Source of the DNA: Lamellibrachia satsuma
Taxonomy: Eukaryota; Annelida; Polychaeta; Sabellida; Siboglinidae
Reading direction: 5' to 3'
DNA length: 64,000 nt
Assembly (NCBI GenBank): GCA_033239005.1
Contig: BSQZ01000021.1
Coordinates: 7,493,516-7,557,515 of the forward strand
Positions 50,226-63,925 of this stretch are shown here, one piece after another. The notes under the pieces are model-generated. The model did no database searches and had not been told where the DNA came from. It was given only the letters and a program-made list of their open reading frames with translations. The first letter of the stretch is position 1, and each line of letters begins with the position of its first letter. The translations under genes were made by a program, and so were the position numbers.

Positions 50226-50773
50226 AGGCGTACATTACGAACATTGTTTTGCGAGTTACGCGTTTGTGCGACTGAATCAGCGCACATTACACAACGGTTG
50301 TGCGACTGAGTCACCGCACATTACACAACATGTGTGCGACTGAGTCAGCGCACATTACACAACATTTGTGCGACTGAGTCAGCGCACATTACACAACGTT
50401 TGTGCGACTGAGTCAGCGCACATTACACAACGTTTGTGCGACTGAGTCAGCGCACATTACACAACGTTTGTGCGACTGAGTCAGCGCATATTACACAACA
50501 TATGTGCGACTGAGCCAGCGCACATTACACAACGTTTGTGTGACTGAGTCAGCGCACATTACACAACGTTTGTGCGACTGAGTCAGCGCACATTACACAA
50601 CATTTGTTGCAGCAAATCAATTTTCGAATCGGTTCAACAAACAAAGTTTGCGCCGGCTAAAGCAACGCGCGACTGGAGTTTTGTTGAGTTGCGGGCTGAG
50701 AATATTGCACAACTGGTCCGTTTTATGTCGAATAAACACACGACCCACAACTAACGTTTAGCAATGTACGCCT
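50226..50773 (+). mobile_element. MITE-like dispersed repeat inserted in the Penelope element (copy 1)
   Basis: It is bounded by inverted AGGCGTACATT / AATGTACGCCT. Its body matches 61821-62055 (TTCGAA.CGGTTCAACAA, TGCGCCGGC, ACTGGTCCGTTTTATGTC, AATAAACACACGAC). In this copy the internal segment is expanded into a 34-bp minisatellite. The target duplication could not be defined. Confidence 0.65.
50261..50605 (+). repeat. 34-bp minisatellite, about 10 copies, with AP-1 motifs
   Basis: The unit is GTTTGTGCGACTGAGTCAGC then GCACATTACACAAC. Most copies contain TGAGTCA, the AP-1/TRE consensus. The homologous repeat at 61858 has just one unit. Confidence 0.95.
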
Positions 50774-51290
50774 AGCGTCAGAGAGTGCTGGCCGGGTGCT
50801 GAGGTGGGTAGGTACGGCGTAGTCACAGCCATGCGTCCAAGCACGCCCTCTGTGCCGGAGAAACAATGTGATCTAGTGTACCAAATCCCGTTTAACAGGT
50901 AAGAAGTTATATTGAGGAGACAGGGAGATTGGTTAAGACCAGACTATAATAAAAAAAATACATATGTGGAGAAAACACAAAGAGAACAATACAAAAAGAT
51001 CGGAAAGAAACGATCACAGTCCTCTATCAACAAGTCCGCCCTCACAGACCACCACCACAAGTCCGCCCTCACAGACCACCACCAACAAGTCCGCCCTCAC
51101 AGACCACACAACCACAGAGAACCATCTGGTGGTAGACTGGGAAACGTACACGTGGTAGTCAGGGAGTCCCACAAAGGAGAACACACGTGGAATAAGCAAT
51201 GTGTATGTGGAACACAGAGGCAGCGATCGACCATGATGAGGGGAACTACAAACTTCCACACTTGTACGATGACGTCATTCCACCAGGACG
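50774..51290 (+). pseudogene. Penelope-like element GIY-YIG endonuclease fragment
   Basis: The region continues the element after the inserted repeat: VSESAGRVLR, VTAMRPSTPS, CDLVYQIPF, SYIEETGRLVKTRL, KSALTDH, NHLVVDWE and IDHDEGNYKLPHLYDDVI. It is in several frames. The YIG motif reads YIE. The KSALTDH coding segment is present three times in tandem (51032-51110). Confidence 0.83.
51032..51112 (+). repeat. 27/28-bp triplication inside the Penelope endonuclease
   Basis: Three copies of AAGTCCGCCCTCACAGACCA plus a CA-rich spacer, at 51032, 51059 and 51087. Each copy encodes KSALTDH in one frame, and the 28-base second step shifts frame. Confidence 0.93.
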
Positions 51291-52470
51291 TCAGTTTCAT
51301 TCGTACACATGTAACCACCTTGATAAGGCAGACGAAAGTCTCTACACGTAAATCAATTTGGGACGTGTGGAAAAAGAATTGCATTATCATTCTTTGCAAT
51401 TTTTATCACATGTATATTTCATCACATTCATAAGAGTAAGCATTGTTTTAATAAATAGCAAATTACAAGTGTTCATTTATCAAATTGTTATGAGGATTCC
51501 GATGACCAAATCAGACAGTTTAATAGCTTCTCCTAGATAAGAAAATCATCAAAGATAACTTTTACGAGGGCGTGCCATTATCTTCAGCTGAAATTATCGA
51601 TTTTGTAACGAAAACGTACAGTGATTCCGATTAAAACAACACATTTTCTTCACTTAACGGCTAGCATCTATCAGACGTGCCTTATATCTTGGACACACCT
51701 GCGATTTCATTCAAATGTCAAATGATATATTACCACTTAAACGGAGAATACAGACGTCGCAGGTGCAACGATAGTCCAGTTCGAATAGATTCACCTGTTA
51801 CAAGTGAAATTAACGATAATTGATATTGGTCAGTGAAGCTGTTATCGGAACGACCTTTTCCAGATTGACGTATGTGTAACTGAGATATGCATTTAGTGCG
51901 ATTTCCACTGAACTGTTTTTCAGAGTGCTAGCGGGCGATCTCATTAAGACACCGACTGCCCGCCGCTGGGCCGACTATAGCTTGGCAGCCATAAATTATG
52001 CTGAATGACCAGTGCCCATCAGTCTCTAACAAGATAGTAATTTCACGGGTGGGTGGACGGAGCACGAGATTGACCATTTGTCCAATGACAGGCTATAGAT
52101 TTGCCGCTTACTGGAAGCTGTCATTTGTCCTGGCGCAGACCGCTACGTAGATCGAACGGTGATCTAAGTGCCATTCACGAGTCACTGGACTTCGTCTTTA
52201 AGCACAAAAGTTTAGTTAAGCGAATTTCTTAGATTATTTGTTTAAGCTGTCGCTGTTACTCAGACACCGTCCAATGCAACAACCACGTACTCGACCGAAT
52301 GCCCCTCTTTGGTTTATTTTATCGTATGCAGCCTGTTGTGCCACTGTATGGTAGACATATATTCTGATGACGTGACTAAATAACATACAGCAATTTCTCA
52401 ATATTGACACTGAATTGCTCAAACTTGAAAAATCAATCTTAAACATATAAAATAAACACCAATCCTGCTG
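51291..52470. other. Unassigned DNA
   Basis: No coding or repeat signal recognised. Confidence 0.55.
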
Positions 52471-52827
52471 CGTCACGAGATTGAAAGAGCTCACAGAATT
52501 GGCCGCCCAAAAACGGACGAAGACGGGCGACCACGTACCGTGATCGTCAAAGTAAACAGCGAACGTCGGAGAGAATCGATATATCGAGCACGAATGAATA
52601 TAGATCAGCGTAGCACTGCCTCGGGTCCATCCTTTCGTATATTTGCCAACGAAGACATCGCCAAGACGCGTCAAGGGCTTCTGTATGAACTTAGAAAACT
52701 CAAGAAAGACGGATTTATTACAGACTGTTGGTCGTGCAATGGTAATATGTTATGCAAAGATGCAAACAGCGTTGTTCGCCAAGTACGAAGCAAACAGGAA
52801 GTTTCAAGTTGCGCCTTGCGTGTGTAA
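52471..52827 (+). pseudogene. L1-type ORF1 (transposase_22-like) fragment
   Basis: The open frame gives EIERAHRIGR, GRPRTVIVKVN, FRIFANEDIAKTRQGLLYEL, RKLKKDGFITDCWSCNGNML. This is the RRM/C-terminal part of L1-like ORF1 RNA-binding proteins, also seen as domesticated genes in invertebrates. No upstream coiled coil is recognisable in the same frame. I treat it as a truncated LINE piece. Confidence 0.6.
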
Positions 52828-53407
52828 CTCCTGCACTATTTCCATTATGTACGCTTTATTCGTGCGACATTGTTTTGTTAACGACGAAAACATTTAAACT
52901 TGCACTTCGTGCACCTGCACCTAGTCATGTAACTGCTGTGCTAGGCTGATACAGTCTGAAGTAGGCTTGTAAACTCACGTAACACAGACATGTGTCTCGA
53001 GCTGTTATTGACGTCAACCAGCCTACGGCCACTGATGCGTCAATTATAGGCCTAGTGTGGACCCGCTGTTCACGCAAGTTAGCTTCGTGAAATTACGTAA
53101 CCAGTCAGTGGCGTAACGAGCCAAAGTCGCGCTGGGAGAGAGTAAAAAATGCCGCCCAAAAAACAAACAACGCAATAATGGAATAGCTATGCTCACTTAG
53201 AAAACCTTATCATTACCCCAACATCACATTAGCAATCAGAAAGAAAAATATTGATAGACGTGGCTTAATGATTCAGTGCAGCTACACTTCAAGTCATAAT
53301 TCCAATAACCAAGAAAACCACCAACAAAACACCCAGCTGGGATCAGCCAACAATTACTGAATAGATAGTGGTCAAAACTAATAAATGTCAACATCAGATT
53401 ATTCGCC

Positions 53408-53712
53408 GCGAGCTCGTCCCTCCGCTGTCACCGACAACGACAACGGTGGACCAACGAGCTCGTCCCGCCACTGTCACCGACAACGACAACGATGGACCAA
53501 CGAGCTCGTCCCGCCGCTGTCACGACAACGACAACGGTGGACCAAGGAGCTCGTCCCGCCGCTGTCACCGACAACGACAACGGTGGACCAACGAGCTCGT
53601 CCCGCCACTGTCACCGACAACGACAACGATGGACCAACGAGCTCGTCCCGCCGCTGTCACGACAACGACAACGGTGGACCAAGGAGCTCGTCCCGCCACT
53701 GTCACCGACATA
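53408..53712 (+). repeat. 43/46-bp minisatellite, about 7 copies
   Basis: The unit is CGAGCTCGTCCCGCCRCTGT then CACCGACAACGACAACGGTG GACCAA. Some units lack three bases (CACGACAACG). A block of three units recurs. Confidence 0.93.
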
Positions 53713-54254
53713 ATACGAAATGGAAGTGTTCCGTGGTGATTGGTTGTGAATATGAATTACTCTAAAGAAACAACATTCACGATATTCGTACTCTTGGCGA
53801 CCTGTGATCGCTGCTGTCCACACAATGGACTGATCTACTCGTCAGCACGCCTCTGGGAAACGGAAGTGTTTTTTGGTGATTGTGTACACACATTATTTAC
53901 TCTAAATAAATAACATTAAAGTCAAAATTGTTGGTTATTGATGCTTAATGTTTGTTAGCCAATGTTTTAAATTGTTCTGCTATGAATGCATAAGACTATA
54001 ACAATAATCATTTACATCCGTTAAAGTTGCTTTATGCATCTTTGTATGCCTCATCAATTATATTATATAGAGAACATTTTTTCTTTCTTCTTTTTATGTA
54101 TTTGTATTATTGTTTGCTCATATATATCTAGGAATGTGCGTCTTTGTTGATTTAAAATGCTTATTTACAAGGTATTTACAATATCTGAAACATTACTGTC
54201 AAGTATCCAATATTAATATATCAGACCCACCCATCGTCATGTGTATACTAAAAT

Positions 54255-54436
<182 letters not shown>

Positions 54437-54454
54437 AACCAAACTTTTTAATAT

Positions 54455-54694
54455 ATGTCATTTGATGAATCCTCCGTTTTACAGTTTTCTAAACAATGTA
54501 TTATGCACAGCAACGTAAATGATCAAGATGAAGTCAAACATTCCTCATATTATGATTCAAATAAATTTAGCAGTTTATTACACGAAAACATAAATTATTT
54601 TAGTATATTAGGCATTAACATAATCTATAAATGCCATTGTTTTATTGAGAAGCATAACACATTGCATAACACAATAGAAAACATGCATCAATAA
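54455..54694 (+). pseudogene. Probable LINE endonuclease N-terminus remnant
   Basis: The 79-codon frame contains SSYYDSNKFSSLLHEN then FSILGINI. This resembles the Y.D...F..L...FSIL.LNIQSL start of APE endonucleases in animal LINEs. The catalytic region is not preserved, and a chance resemblance is possible. Confidence 0.4.
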
Positions 54695-54813
54695 AGGTGG
54701 TTTAATAATCTATCTTCTTAAAAAACTAAAGATTCTAGAGTAAAATTGAATATCAGCTGAAAGAAATGAAATCCTTCAAATACCTTGGAGTAACAACCTC
54801 ATTACCAAATACA

Positions 54814-55894
54814 GCCAGCATGCACGATGTATGTACAGACTGTTGAAAGACAAGTAAAGCCAGTATACACGATGTATGTACAGACTGTTGAAAGACAAGT
54901 AAAGCCAGTATACACGATGCATGTACAGACTGTTGAAAGACAAGTAAAGCCAGTATACACGATGTATGTACAGACTGTTGAAAGACAAGTAAAGCCAGTA
55001 TACACGATGCATGTACAGACTGTTAAAAGACAAGTAAAGCCAGTATACACGATACGATGCATGTACAGACTGTTGAAAGACAAGTAAAGCCAGTATACAC
55101 GATGTATGTACAGACTGTTGAAAGACAAGTAAAGCCAGTATACACGATGTATGTACAGACTGTTGAAAGACAAGTAAAGCCAGTATACACGATGTATGTA
55201 CAGACTGTTGAAAGACAAGTAAAGCCAGTATACACGATGTATGTACAGACTGTTGAAAGACAAGTAAAGCCAGTATACACGATGTATGTACAGACTGTTG
55301 AAAGACAAGTAAAGCCAGTATACACGATGTATGTACAGACTGTTGAAAGACAAGTAAAGCCAGTATACACGATGTATGTACAGACTGTTGAAAGACAAGT
55401 AAAGCCAGTATACACGATGTATGTACAGACTGTTGAAAGACAAGTAAAGCCAGTATACACGATGTATGTACAGACTGTTGAAAGACAAGTAAAGCCAGTA
55501 TACACGATGTATGTACAGACTGTTGAAAGACAAGTAAAGCCAGTATACACGATGTATGTACAGACTGTTGAAAGACAAGTAAAGCCAGTATACACGATGT
55601 ATGTACAGACTGTTGAAAGACAAGTAAAGCCAGTATACACGATGTATGTACAGACTGTTGAAAGACAAGTAAAGCCAGTATACACGATGTATGTACAGAC
55701 TGTTGAAAGACAAGTAAAGCCAGTATACACGATGTATGTACAGACTGTTGAAAGACAAGTAAAGCCAGTATACACGATGTATGTACAGACTGTTGAAAGA
55801 CAAGTAAAGCCAGTATACACGATGTATGTACAGACTGTTGAAAGACAAGTAAAGCCAGTATACACGATGTATGTACAGACTGTTGAAAGACAAA
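54814..55894 (+). repeat. 45-bp minisatellite, about 24 copies
   Basis: The unit starts GCCAGTATACACGATGTATG and ends GACAAGTAAA. Copies are nearly identical; one carries a 5-bp insertion (about 55050). The first unit still matches the flanking LINE frame, so it is the likely founder. Because 45 is divisible by three, long reading frames appear on both strands; they are not genes. Confidence 0.97.
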
Positions 55895-55959
55895 CAACTG
55901 CATAAGAAAGCAAAACAGATCATACATAAACACCTGCTGGCACCTCCTTTTTCGGGTTC

Positions 55960-56132
55960 TGGATCCGGCCATGCCTCCAGGGAGAGTAAGATCCGGCCAT
56001 ACCTCCAGGGAGAGTAAGATCCGGCCATGCCTCCGGGGAGAGTAAGATCCGGCCATGCCTCCAGGGAGAGTAAGATCCGGCCACGCCTCCAGGGAGAGTA
56101 AGATCCGGCCATGCCTCCAGGGAGAGTAAGAT
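55960..56132 (+). repeat. 28-bp minisatellite, 6 copies
   Basis: The unit reads GATCCGGCCATGCCTCCAGG then GAGAGTAA, with single-base variants. Confidence 0.95.
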
Positions 56133-56339
56133 CACTCCAATTGTAGAAGTGGGCCAGATGAATAAATTGAGATGGTATGGTCACTTGATGAGAGCAGAAG
56201 ATGATTCTGTCATAAAAGTGGCCATTAAGCATGAAGGTGACTGGAAAAAGACCGAGAGGAAGGCTCAGGATAAACAACATCAGCAACAAACAACATCGTG
56301 AGCAGGTGGGTTTAATCAGTAAATCAGTAAATCAGAACA

Positions 56340-57760
<1,421 letters not shown>

Positions 57761-57779
57761 AATGACGAGTAGTGATGTC

Positions 57780-58050
57780 TCGGGGGTGGAGGTAATAGTA
57801 ATGGTGAATTGTGGTGTCCGGTAGGTTTAATCGAAACGGTAAATGGTCTTGCCAGGAGGGCTACGTCATAAGTGCTAGTGGTCCGGCCCTGGACAGTTTA
57901 ATCAAAATAACGATTTTGGTGTCTGGGTGGTGTAATCCGAATGGCGATAGTGGTGTCTGGAGGGTTTAGTCATAATGGCGATGGTGGTTTCTGAATGGTT
58001 TAATCATAATGGCGAGTGGTGGTGTCTGGGGGGGGCTTAATCCTAAATGG
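57780..58050 (+). repeat. Degenerate ~38-bp repeat between LINE copies B and C
   Basis: GGTTTAATC..AATGGCGA.. GGTGGTGTCTGG recurs about six times with many changes. It fills the gap between the two convergent LINE fragments. Confidence 0.6.
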
Positions 58051-58074
58051 TGATGTGAAATCGCTGTACACCCG

Positions 58075-59040
58075 CCCTCCTGAGATATGTGTCAACCTAG
58101 TTTTTAAACATATTCACGCTGCTTTCTATCAATATTTTCATAACCATTCAATATCTTAAAAACTTCAATCTGATCTCCTCTTAACCTCCTTGTCTCTAGA
58201 GTTGTTAAACCACATTCTTTCAGGCGTTCTTCATAACTAAGGTCTCTCAGTTCTGGAATAATTTTAGTTGCTCTCCTTTGTATGCGTTCAAGCGTATCTA
58301 TATCCTTCTTACGATATGGTCTCCATGCTTGTATACAGTATTCTAAATGAGGTCTAACTATTGCTTTATAAAGAGGTATAATTAACTTTTTTCCCTTGTA
58401 TGTTATGTTTCTTCTAATCAATCCAAGAATTTGATTACCCTTTGAAGCTGCAATACCACACTGCTCTGAAACTTTCATATCAGCGCTTATTGTAACTCCC
58501 AAGTCCTTTTCTTTTACAGTAGTACCCAGAACAGTATCTCCCATTTTATAGTTTACATTCAAGTTCCCATGTCCTGTATGTAGGCATTTACATTTCCCAA
58601 AATTGAACAACATCTGCCATTTCTCAGACCATTTCACTAATCTGTCTAGATCGTTTTGTAAATGTTGTTTATCACCATCAGTATTAAGCTTTCTAAACAG
58701 TTTTGTGTCATCCGCAAATTTTAGTATGTTACTTGTTATACTGTCGTCCAAGTCATTGATATAAATTAAGAATAATATCGGTCCTAATACTCAACCTTGA
58801 GGTACCCCACTCAAAACCGATTTCCAATTTGAAACTTCTCCATCTACTACAACTCGTTGTCTTCTGTCAGTCAGCCATTGTTCTATCCAGTCAGTTATGC
58901 TATCCCCGATACCATGGGCTTTTAATTTAAGTAGTAATCTTTGATGTGGCACTTTGTCAAAAGCTTTCTGAAAATCTAAGTAGATAATATCTACTGGCGA
59001 TCCCACGTCTATCCACTTAGTGATTTCTTCCAAAAAAACA
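58075..59040 (-). mobile_element. CR1-like LINE copy C, RT 3' half
   Basis: This is the best-preserved LINE fragment. 59033-58794 encodes YLDFQKAFDKVPHQRLLLKL to SGVPQG, and 58751-58104 encodes ILKFADDTKLFRKL, KWQMLFNFGKC and [16 protein letters not shown]. One stop separates the two. It is 5'-truncated at about 59040. It converges tail to tail with copy B. Confidence 0.92.
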
Positions 59041-59386
59041 TAACATATTTTTGCCGTGTTCGTCAGCGGATTGGCTTGTCTTCGTGCAACGACACGAGCA
59101 AATTCGTGAAAACGATCTACATAATGGAATACAAATACAAATGAAATACTCCGGAAAGTTCGGTTCCCTGTACCAATACTGACAAGAGTGACACGGTCAT
59201 AACAGCATTTAAAAATGCAGCAAACAATTCAAGGAAAAGCGATAATATCTGCCTGTAGTGACTCATAAATAAATGCTTGTCAGTTGTTTATTTGCTTACT
59301 GTGATATAAATATATAACTATCCTAGTTTGAATTTGACAACTATGTCCAAGCATCAAACACAATTCGTGAAAACGTTCATCAAGTT

Positions 59387-59584
<198 letters not shown>

Positions 59585-59611
<27 letters not shown>

Positions 59612-59900
59612 CGGTGATAGAGCATAAATCTGCAATAACAGACCAACGAACAGTTGCATCATAGACTGGGGGGGGGCAAAAGTGATTAACAAAGAGTGTA
59701 ACATAAACGCAAAATGGATCAATGAGGCCGTATAGATTCGAAAGACAACTCCAGTCATGAATCGAAACGAGGGGCATACAGATTGGGTCTCGTATGGGAC
59801 GGCCTGCTTGCCAAGACAACTGGCGACCAGAGGAAGAACTTGCCGTCCCAGAATTCCTGATGAAGGCTGCCAATGGCAGTCGAAACGTTGAGTAAGTAAT
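59585..59900 (+). mobile_element. Penelope-like element 3' end (endonuclease tail and terminal region)
   Basis: A frame reads NINAKWINEAV...IRKT, then MNRNEGHTDW, the usual end of the GIY-YIG endonuclease of Penelope-like elements. It is followed by CTGATGAAGGCTGCC and CGAAACGTTGAG, the terminal hammerhead-like sequence carried by this class. The upstream part is missing and replaced by a long hairpin. Confidence 0.72.
59840..59900 (+). ncRNA. Hammerhead ribozyme-like motif
   Basis: CTGATGA (59857-59863), a 7-bp stem II (GGCTGCC with GGCAGTC, loop AAT) and GAAA (59882-59885) form a hammerhead core. One extra A lies between CTGATGA and stem II. A possible stem III is the short AC/GU pair closing GTTGA. 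I could not find a convincing stem I, so activity is doubtful. Confidence 0.45.
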
Positions 59901-59920
59901 CAAAATAGTTGTGGTTGAAG

Positions 59921-60617
59921 AAAATCGTAATTCATATCAAACACAATGTTAGTTGATTATCGTTTCGTGGCGCCACCTAACGAACATTAGAAAACTACAT
60001 TATTCACGAATACGTTCTGTAATTGTACCATCGTTTTGTAAATTATATTCACGTTCTAGATTGTCGTCATTAGTTAAAAATAATACAATATGACATAATT
60101 TCAGTACAATTTAACGTAGGAGAAGAGTATCTTTGTTTGGAGAGGTGCAAGAAACACTGCGCTCTACAAACAATCCACTTATGGATTCTGTTCTCGCCAG
60201 AAACCAAGCCAGTTCAATATGGTTTCCATTACGGATATTGGCGGCCAAGGCGCAAATCATAAAAAATTAATTGTTTCAAAGTGTTTCCCTCAACTCAGAT
60301 AGCCCAGATTCTTCAAGTATCGTTGTTATCACGTTGCAATGCTATTAGTTATTGTCTGTGCTGCAGGAATAGTTAATAGTTGCATGGAATATCTTACGTC
60401 AAGGTAAACAATAAAATAAAAATTGCATTTAAAAAGTGTAAGTATTTTAATATAATTCGACAGTACTGCACTGCAATGCATTAAACTGCACTGCACACTA
60501 GCCGGGTGATATTCCGGTTCACTGTGTAAACGTTTAGAGCTTCGTTCATGCTGAGTGTTCTGCCATTTACTGGCCTTGGCTGTTATAATTGTATCTTAAT
60601 TATGTCCACTCTTCTGC
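59921..60617. other. Unassigned DNA before the CT tract
   Basis: AT-rich; nothing recognised. Confidence 0.55.
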
Positions 60618-61449
<832 letters not shown>

Positions 61450-61732
61450 TCTTCATGTTTATCCTCCTTCCAGTCTATCCGCTCATTCTTTCCTTACAAT
61501 GATAACCTTCTGTTGCTAGCTTCAAGTCACAAACTTGCTATGATGTGTCCTAACCAGTTGTCTGTCTTTTCCTAACAACGTCCATTACATCAGTTGTCAA
61601 ACACCTACATGTTACTTATTATTTCAGTCAAACAAATTCGCCCCGTCCTCCTCCTTATTTACATTTCAAGGCTTCCAGGCGTTTTGATGTTACTGCTTCT
61701 TAATGTCCACGTCTCTGCAGAATGTGGTATAA

Positions 61733-61734
61733 TA

Positions 61735-61766
<32 letters not shown>

Positions 61767-61767
61767 C
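61733..61767. repeat. (CGCA)n tract
   Basis: About eight CGCA units, 55 bp upstream of MITE-like copy 2. Confidence 0.95.
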
Positions 61768-61820
61768 TTAGTGTGGCTGAATTTCATCGGTACAGCACAG
61801 ACAGCTATGGGTTGCCTTAA

Positions 61821-62055
61821 AGCGCACGTTGCTAAGCTGTTGTTGTTGTGCGTCGCGCGTTTGTGCGACTGGATCAGCGCATATCACAACATTTGTTGCC
61901 GCCATCCAATTTTCGAAATGGTTCAACAATGGTTGCGCCGGCCAAACCAACGCGTGACTCGAGTTTTGTCGAGTCGCGGACCAGCGTACATTGCACGACT
62001 GGTCCGTTTTATGTCAAATAAACACACGACTCGCAACAAAAGTTTTGTGATGTAC
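61821..62055 (+). mobile_element. MITE-like dispersed repeat, copy 2 (unexpanded)
   Basis: It is the same element as at 50226-50773, with a single GTTTGTGCGACTGGATCAGC unit. Its ends are imperfect inverted repeats (GTTGCTAAGCTGTTGTTG against CAACAAAAGTTTTGTGAT). No coding capacity was seen. Confidence 0.65.
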
Positions 62056-62392
62056 ATATACCACTAACTGTTGTTAGTACCACATTAAGGTCTACGCAAC
62101 ATGTACTCCGCCAAACGAAACGTTGATAATATAATATATGTGTAATGTTATTCTTTCAAAAACAGTTAATTAAACCCTGTATATGGTTATTGTTTATTAT
62201 ATTAAAGAACCGTGGCTGTTTTGTGGTTAATCTACCCTACGATTGTTCACTACTATTTCAAGTACTTCCACGTCACAAAGATGTGCAAATACAGCACCTG
62301 ACGTGTCTCATCGTTGTTTGTGCGGACGTGCGAGGATCTGTTGTGGAAACAAATGTGGCACATAGAGCAATGAAGAGGACTGAGTGTGTAAA

Positions 62393-62891
62393 TCTGGGTG
62401 TGCATGTCTGGGTGTGTATGTCTGGGTGTGTATGTCTGGGTGTGTATGTCTGGGTGTGCATGTCTGGGTGTGTATGTCTGGGTGTGCATGTCTGGGTGTG
62501 CATGTCTGGGTGTGTATGTCTGGGTGTGTATGTATGGGTGTGTATGTCTGGGTGTGTATGTCTGGGTGTGTATGTCTGGGTGTGCATGTCTGGGTGTGCA
62601 TGTCTGGGTGTGTATGTCTGGGTGTGTGTGTCTGGGTGTGTATGTCAGGGTGTGTATGTATGGGTGTGTATGTCTGGGTGTGTATGTATGGGTGTGTATG
62701 TCTGGGTGTGTATGTCTGGGTGTGTATGTCTGGGTGTGTATGTCTGGGTGTGCATGTCTGGGTGTGCATGTCTGGGTGTGTATGTCTGGGTGTGTATGTC
62801 TGGGTGTGTATGTCTGGGTGTGTATGTCTGGGTGTGCATGTCTGGGTGTGTATGTCTGGGTGTGTATGTCTGGGTGTGTATGTCTGGGTGT
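62393..62891 (+). repeat. 14-bp minisatellite, about 35 copies
   Basis: The unit is GTGTATGTCTGGGT, with GTGCATG and GTATGG variants. Long frames on both strands through it are artefacts. Confidence 0.96.
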
Positions 62892-63219
62892 TCCAAACAC
62901 TACTCAGTATCAAACAGCAGGAAGTATCAAGTCGACTTTGCGTATGAAACAGTTGGGAGTGTAAGATATAGTAAACGAAAAACAAGTGTGCGTGTACGTG
63001 TGTACGTATGTGTGTGAGTGAGTGTGTGTGCGTGTGTGCGTGCGTGCGTACATTGAAGTACTTAACATAGTTGCATAGTGTCTACTATAATGTCTACAGC
63101 ATACACGATATAACAATTGGTCATCTTGCTGTGTGCAACTAAGCCTACGTGGAGACACCCGTGAACTTCGTGGAGCAAATTGTGTACTGATTGTGTAAAG
63201 GGCAGCAGTGTATGTTCAA

Positions 63220-63365
63220 CAAGAAACATTACATATTACCAGGGCGGTTTACGAATCAATGGAAACGTGTTGGTCCCTTGATAAACCAATAGCATTTTCG
63301 TCCTTTTGCCATCTGGAGTTTGTTGGACTGGATGATAATCATGTTATATCATGTAATTGTTCAGG
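63220..63365 (+). mobile_element. Diverged LINE 3' tail
   Basis: The order of motifs is that of the other tails (TTGGTCCCTTGATAAACCAA, TTTTGCCATCTGGAGTTTG) with more substitutions. Confidence 0.6.
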
Positions 63366-63851
63366 CAAGATAAACACTTTTAATCTGAAAATTGCAGAAG
63401 TGGTTATGTGCTATGTTAGAACATGGCTCCATTCACACTTTCGCAAGTTATCCTTTCAAACAAGTCAATTATTTGTATGACCTTAATTTTTTTTTGCATA
63501 TTTCAACATAAGCGAACATGATTCGATATACGCTAAATGAAACGCGAGTCCGTTCTAGTCGAGGTCGACTAACGGCGTCTACTCAAGTGACGAAATCCAA
63601 CTCGCCGCCAACACCGCCGTCCAGACTACAATCCGTTAAGTCTCCACACATACTACTAACACACTATCGGCTAAATTACGTATTCCGACAACACCAACCA
63701 GTATTTATTACAACTAATTTATTATCGCAGATAAGACACAGACAGTAGAGTGGAGGTATTCATCGCCATGTCTCGCCGCTGGGTTTATGTAAGCGAAGAT
63801 GACCGTATTAGTAAGCGAGCGTGGTTCGAATAATCAAGGTACGTACATAAG

Positions 63852-63925
63852 TAGTTAATCATACATTCGTATGAACGTCATACACATCTATCTGTGTGAC
63901 GTTCATACGAATGTATGATTAATTA
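63852..63925. repeat. Inverted repeat, arms about 33 bp
   Basis: TTAATCATACATTCGTATGA then ACGTCA is repeated in inverse after a short loop, with a 2-base bulge. Each arm is itself rich in small palindromes. Confidence 0.93.

Larger units (their letters stand above)
54735..56290 (+). mobile_element. LINE RT C-terminal fragment expanded by two minisatellites
   Basis: The left part encodes KSFKYLGVTTSLPN and YSQHARCMYRLLKDK. The right part encodes QMNKLRWYGHLMRAEDDSV. Both are typical of LINE reverse transcriptase C-termini. Between them lie a 45-bp array (54814-55894), whose unit encodes CMYRLLKDK plus a stop, and a 28-bp array (55960-56132). Confidence 0.7.

Noticed and set aside
50226..50773. 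CRISPR-like array of ~34-bp repeats
   Set aside because: Repeats are head to tail without spacers and lie inside a dispersed repeat.
54802..56289. A 495-codon minus-strand frame and 282-codon plus-strand frame
   Set aside because: They run through the 45-bp array, whose length is a multiple of three; the frame content is repeat only, with LINE remnants at the edges.
62145..63017. 290-codon Cys/Val-rich frame resembling a cysteine-rich repeat protein
   Set aside because: It is generated by the 14-bp GT-rich array; the opposite strand is equally open.
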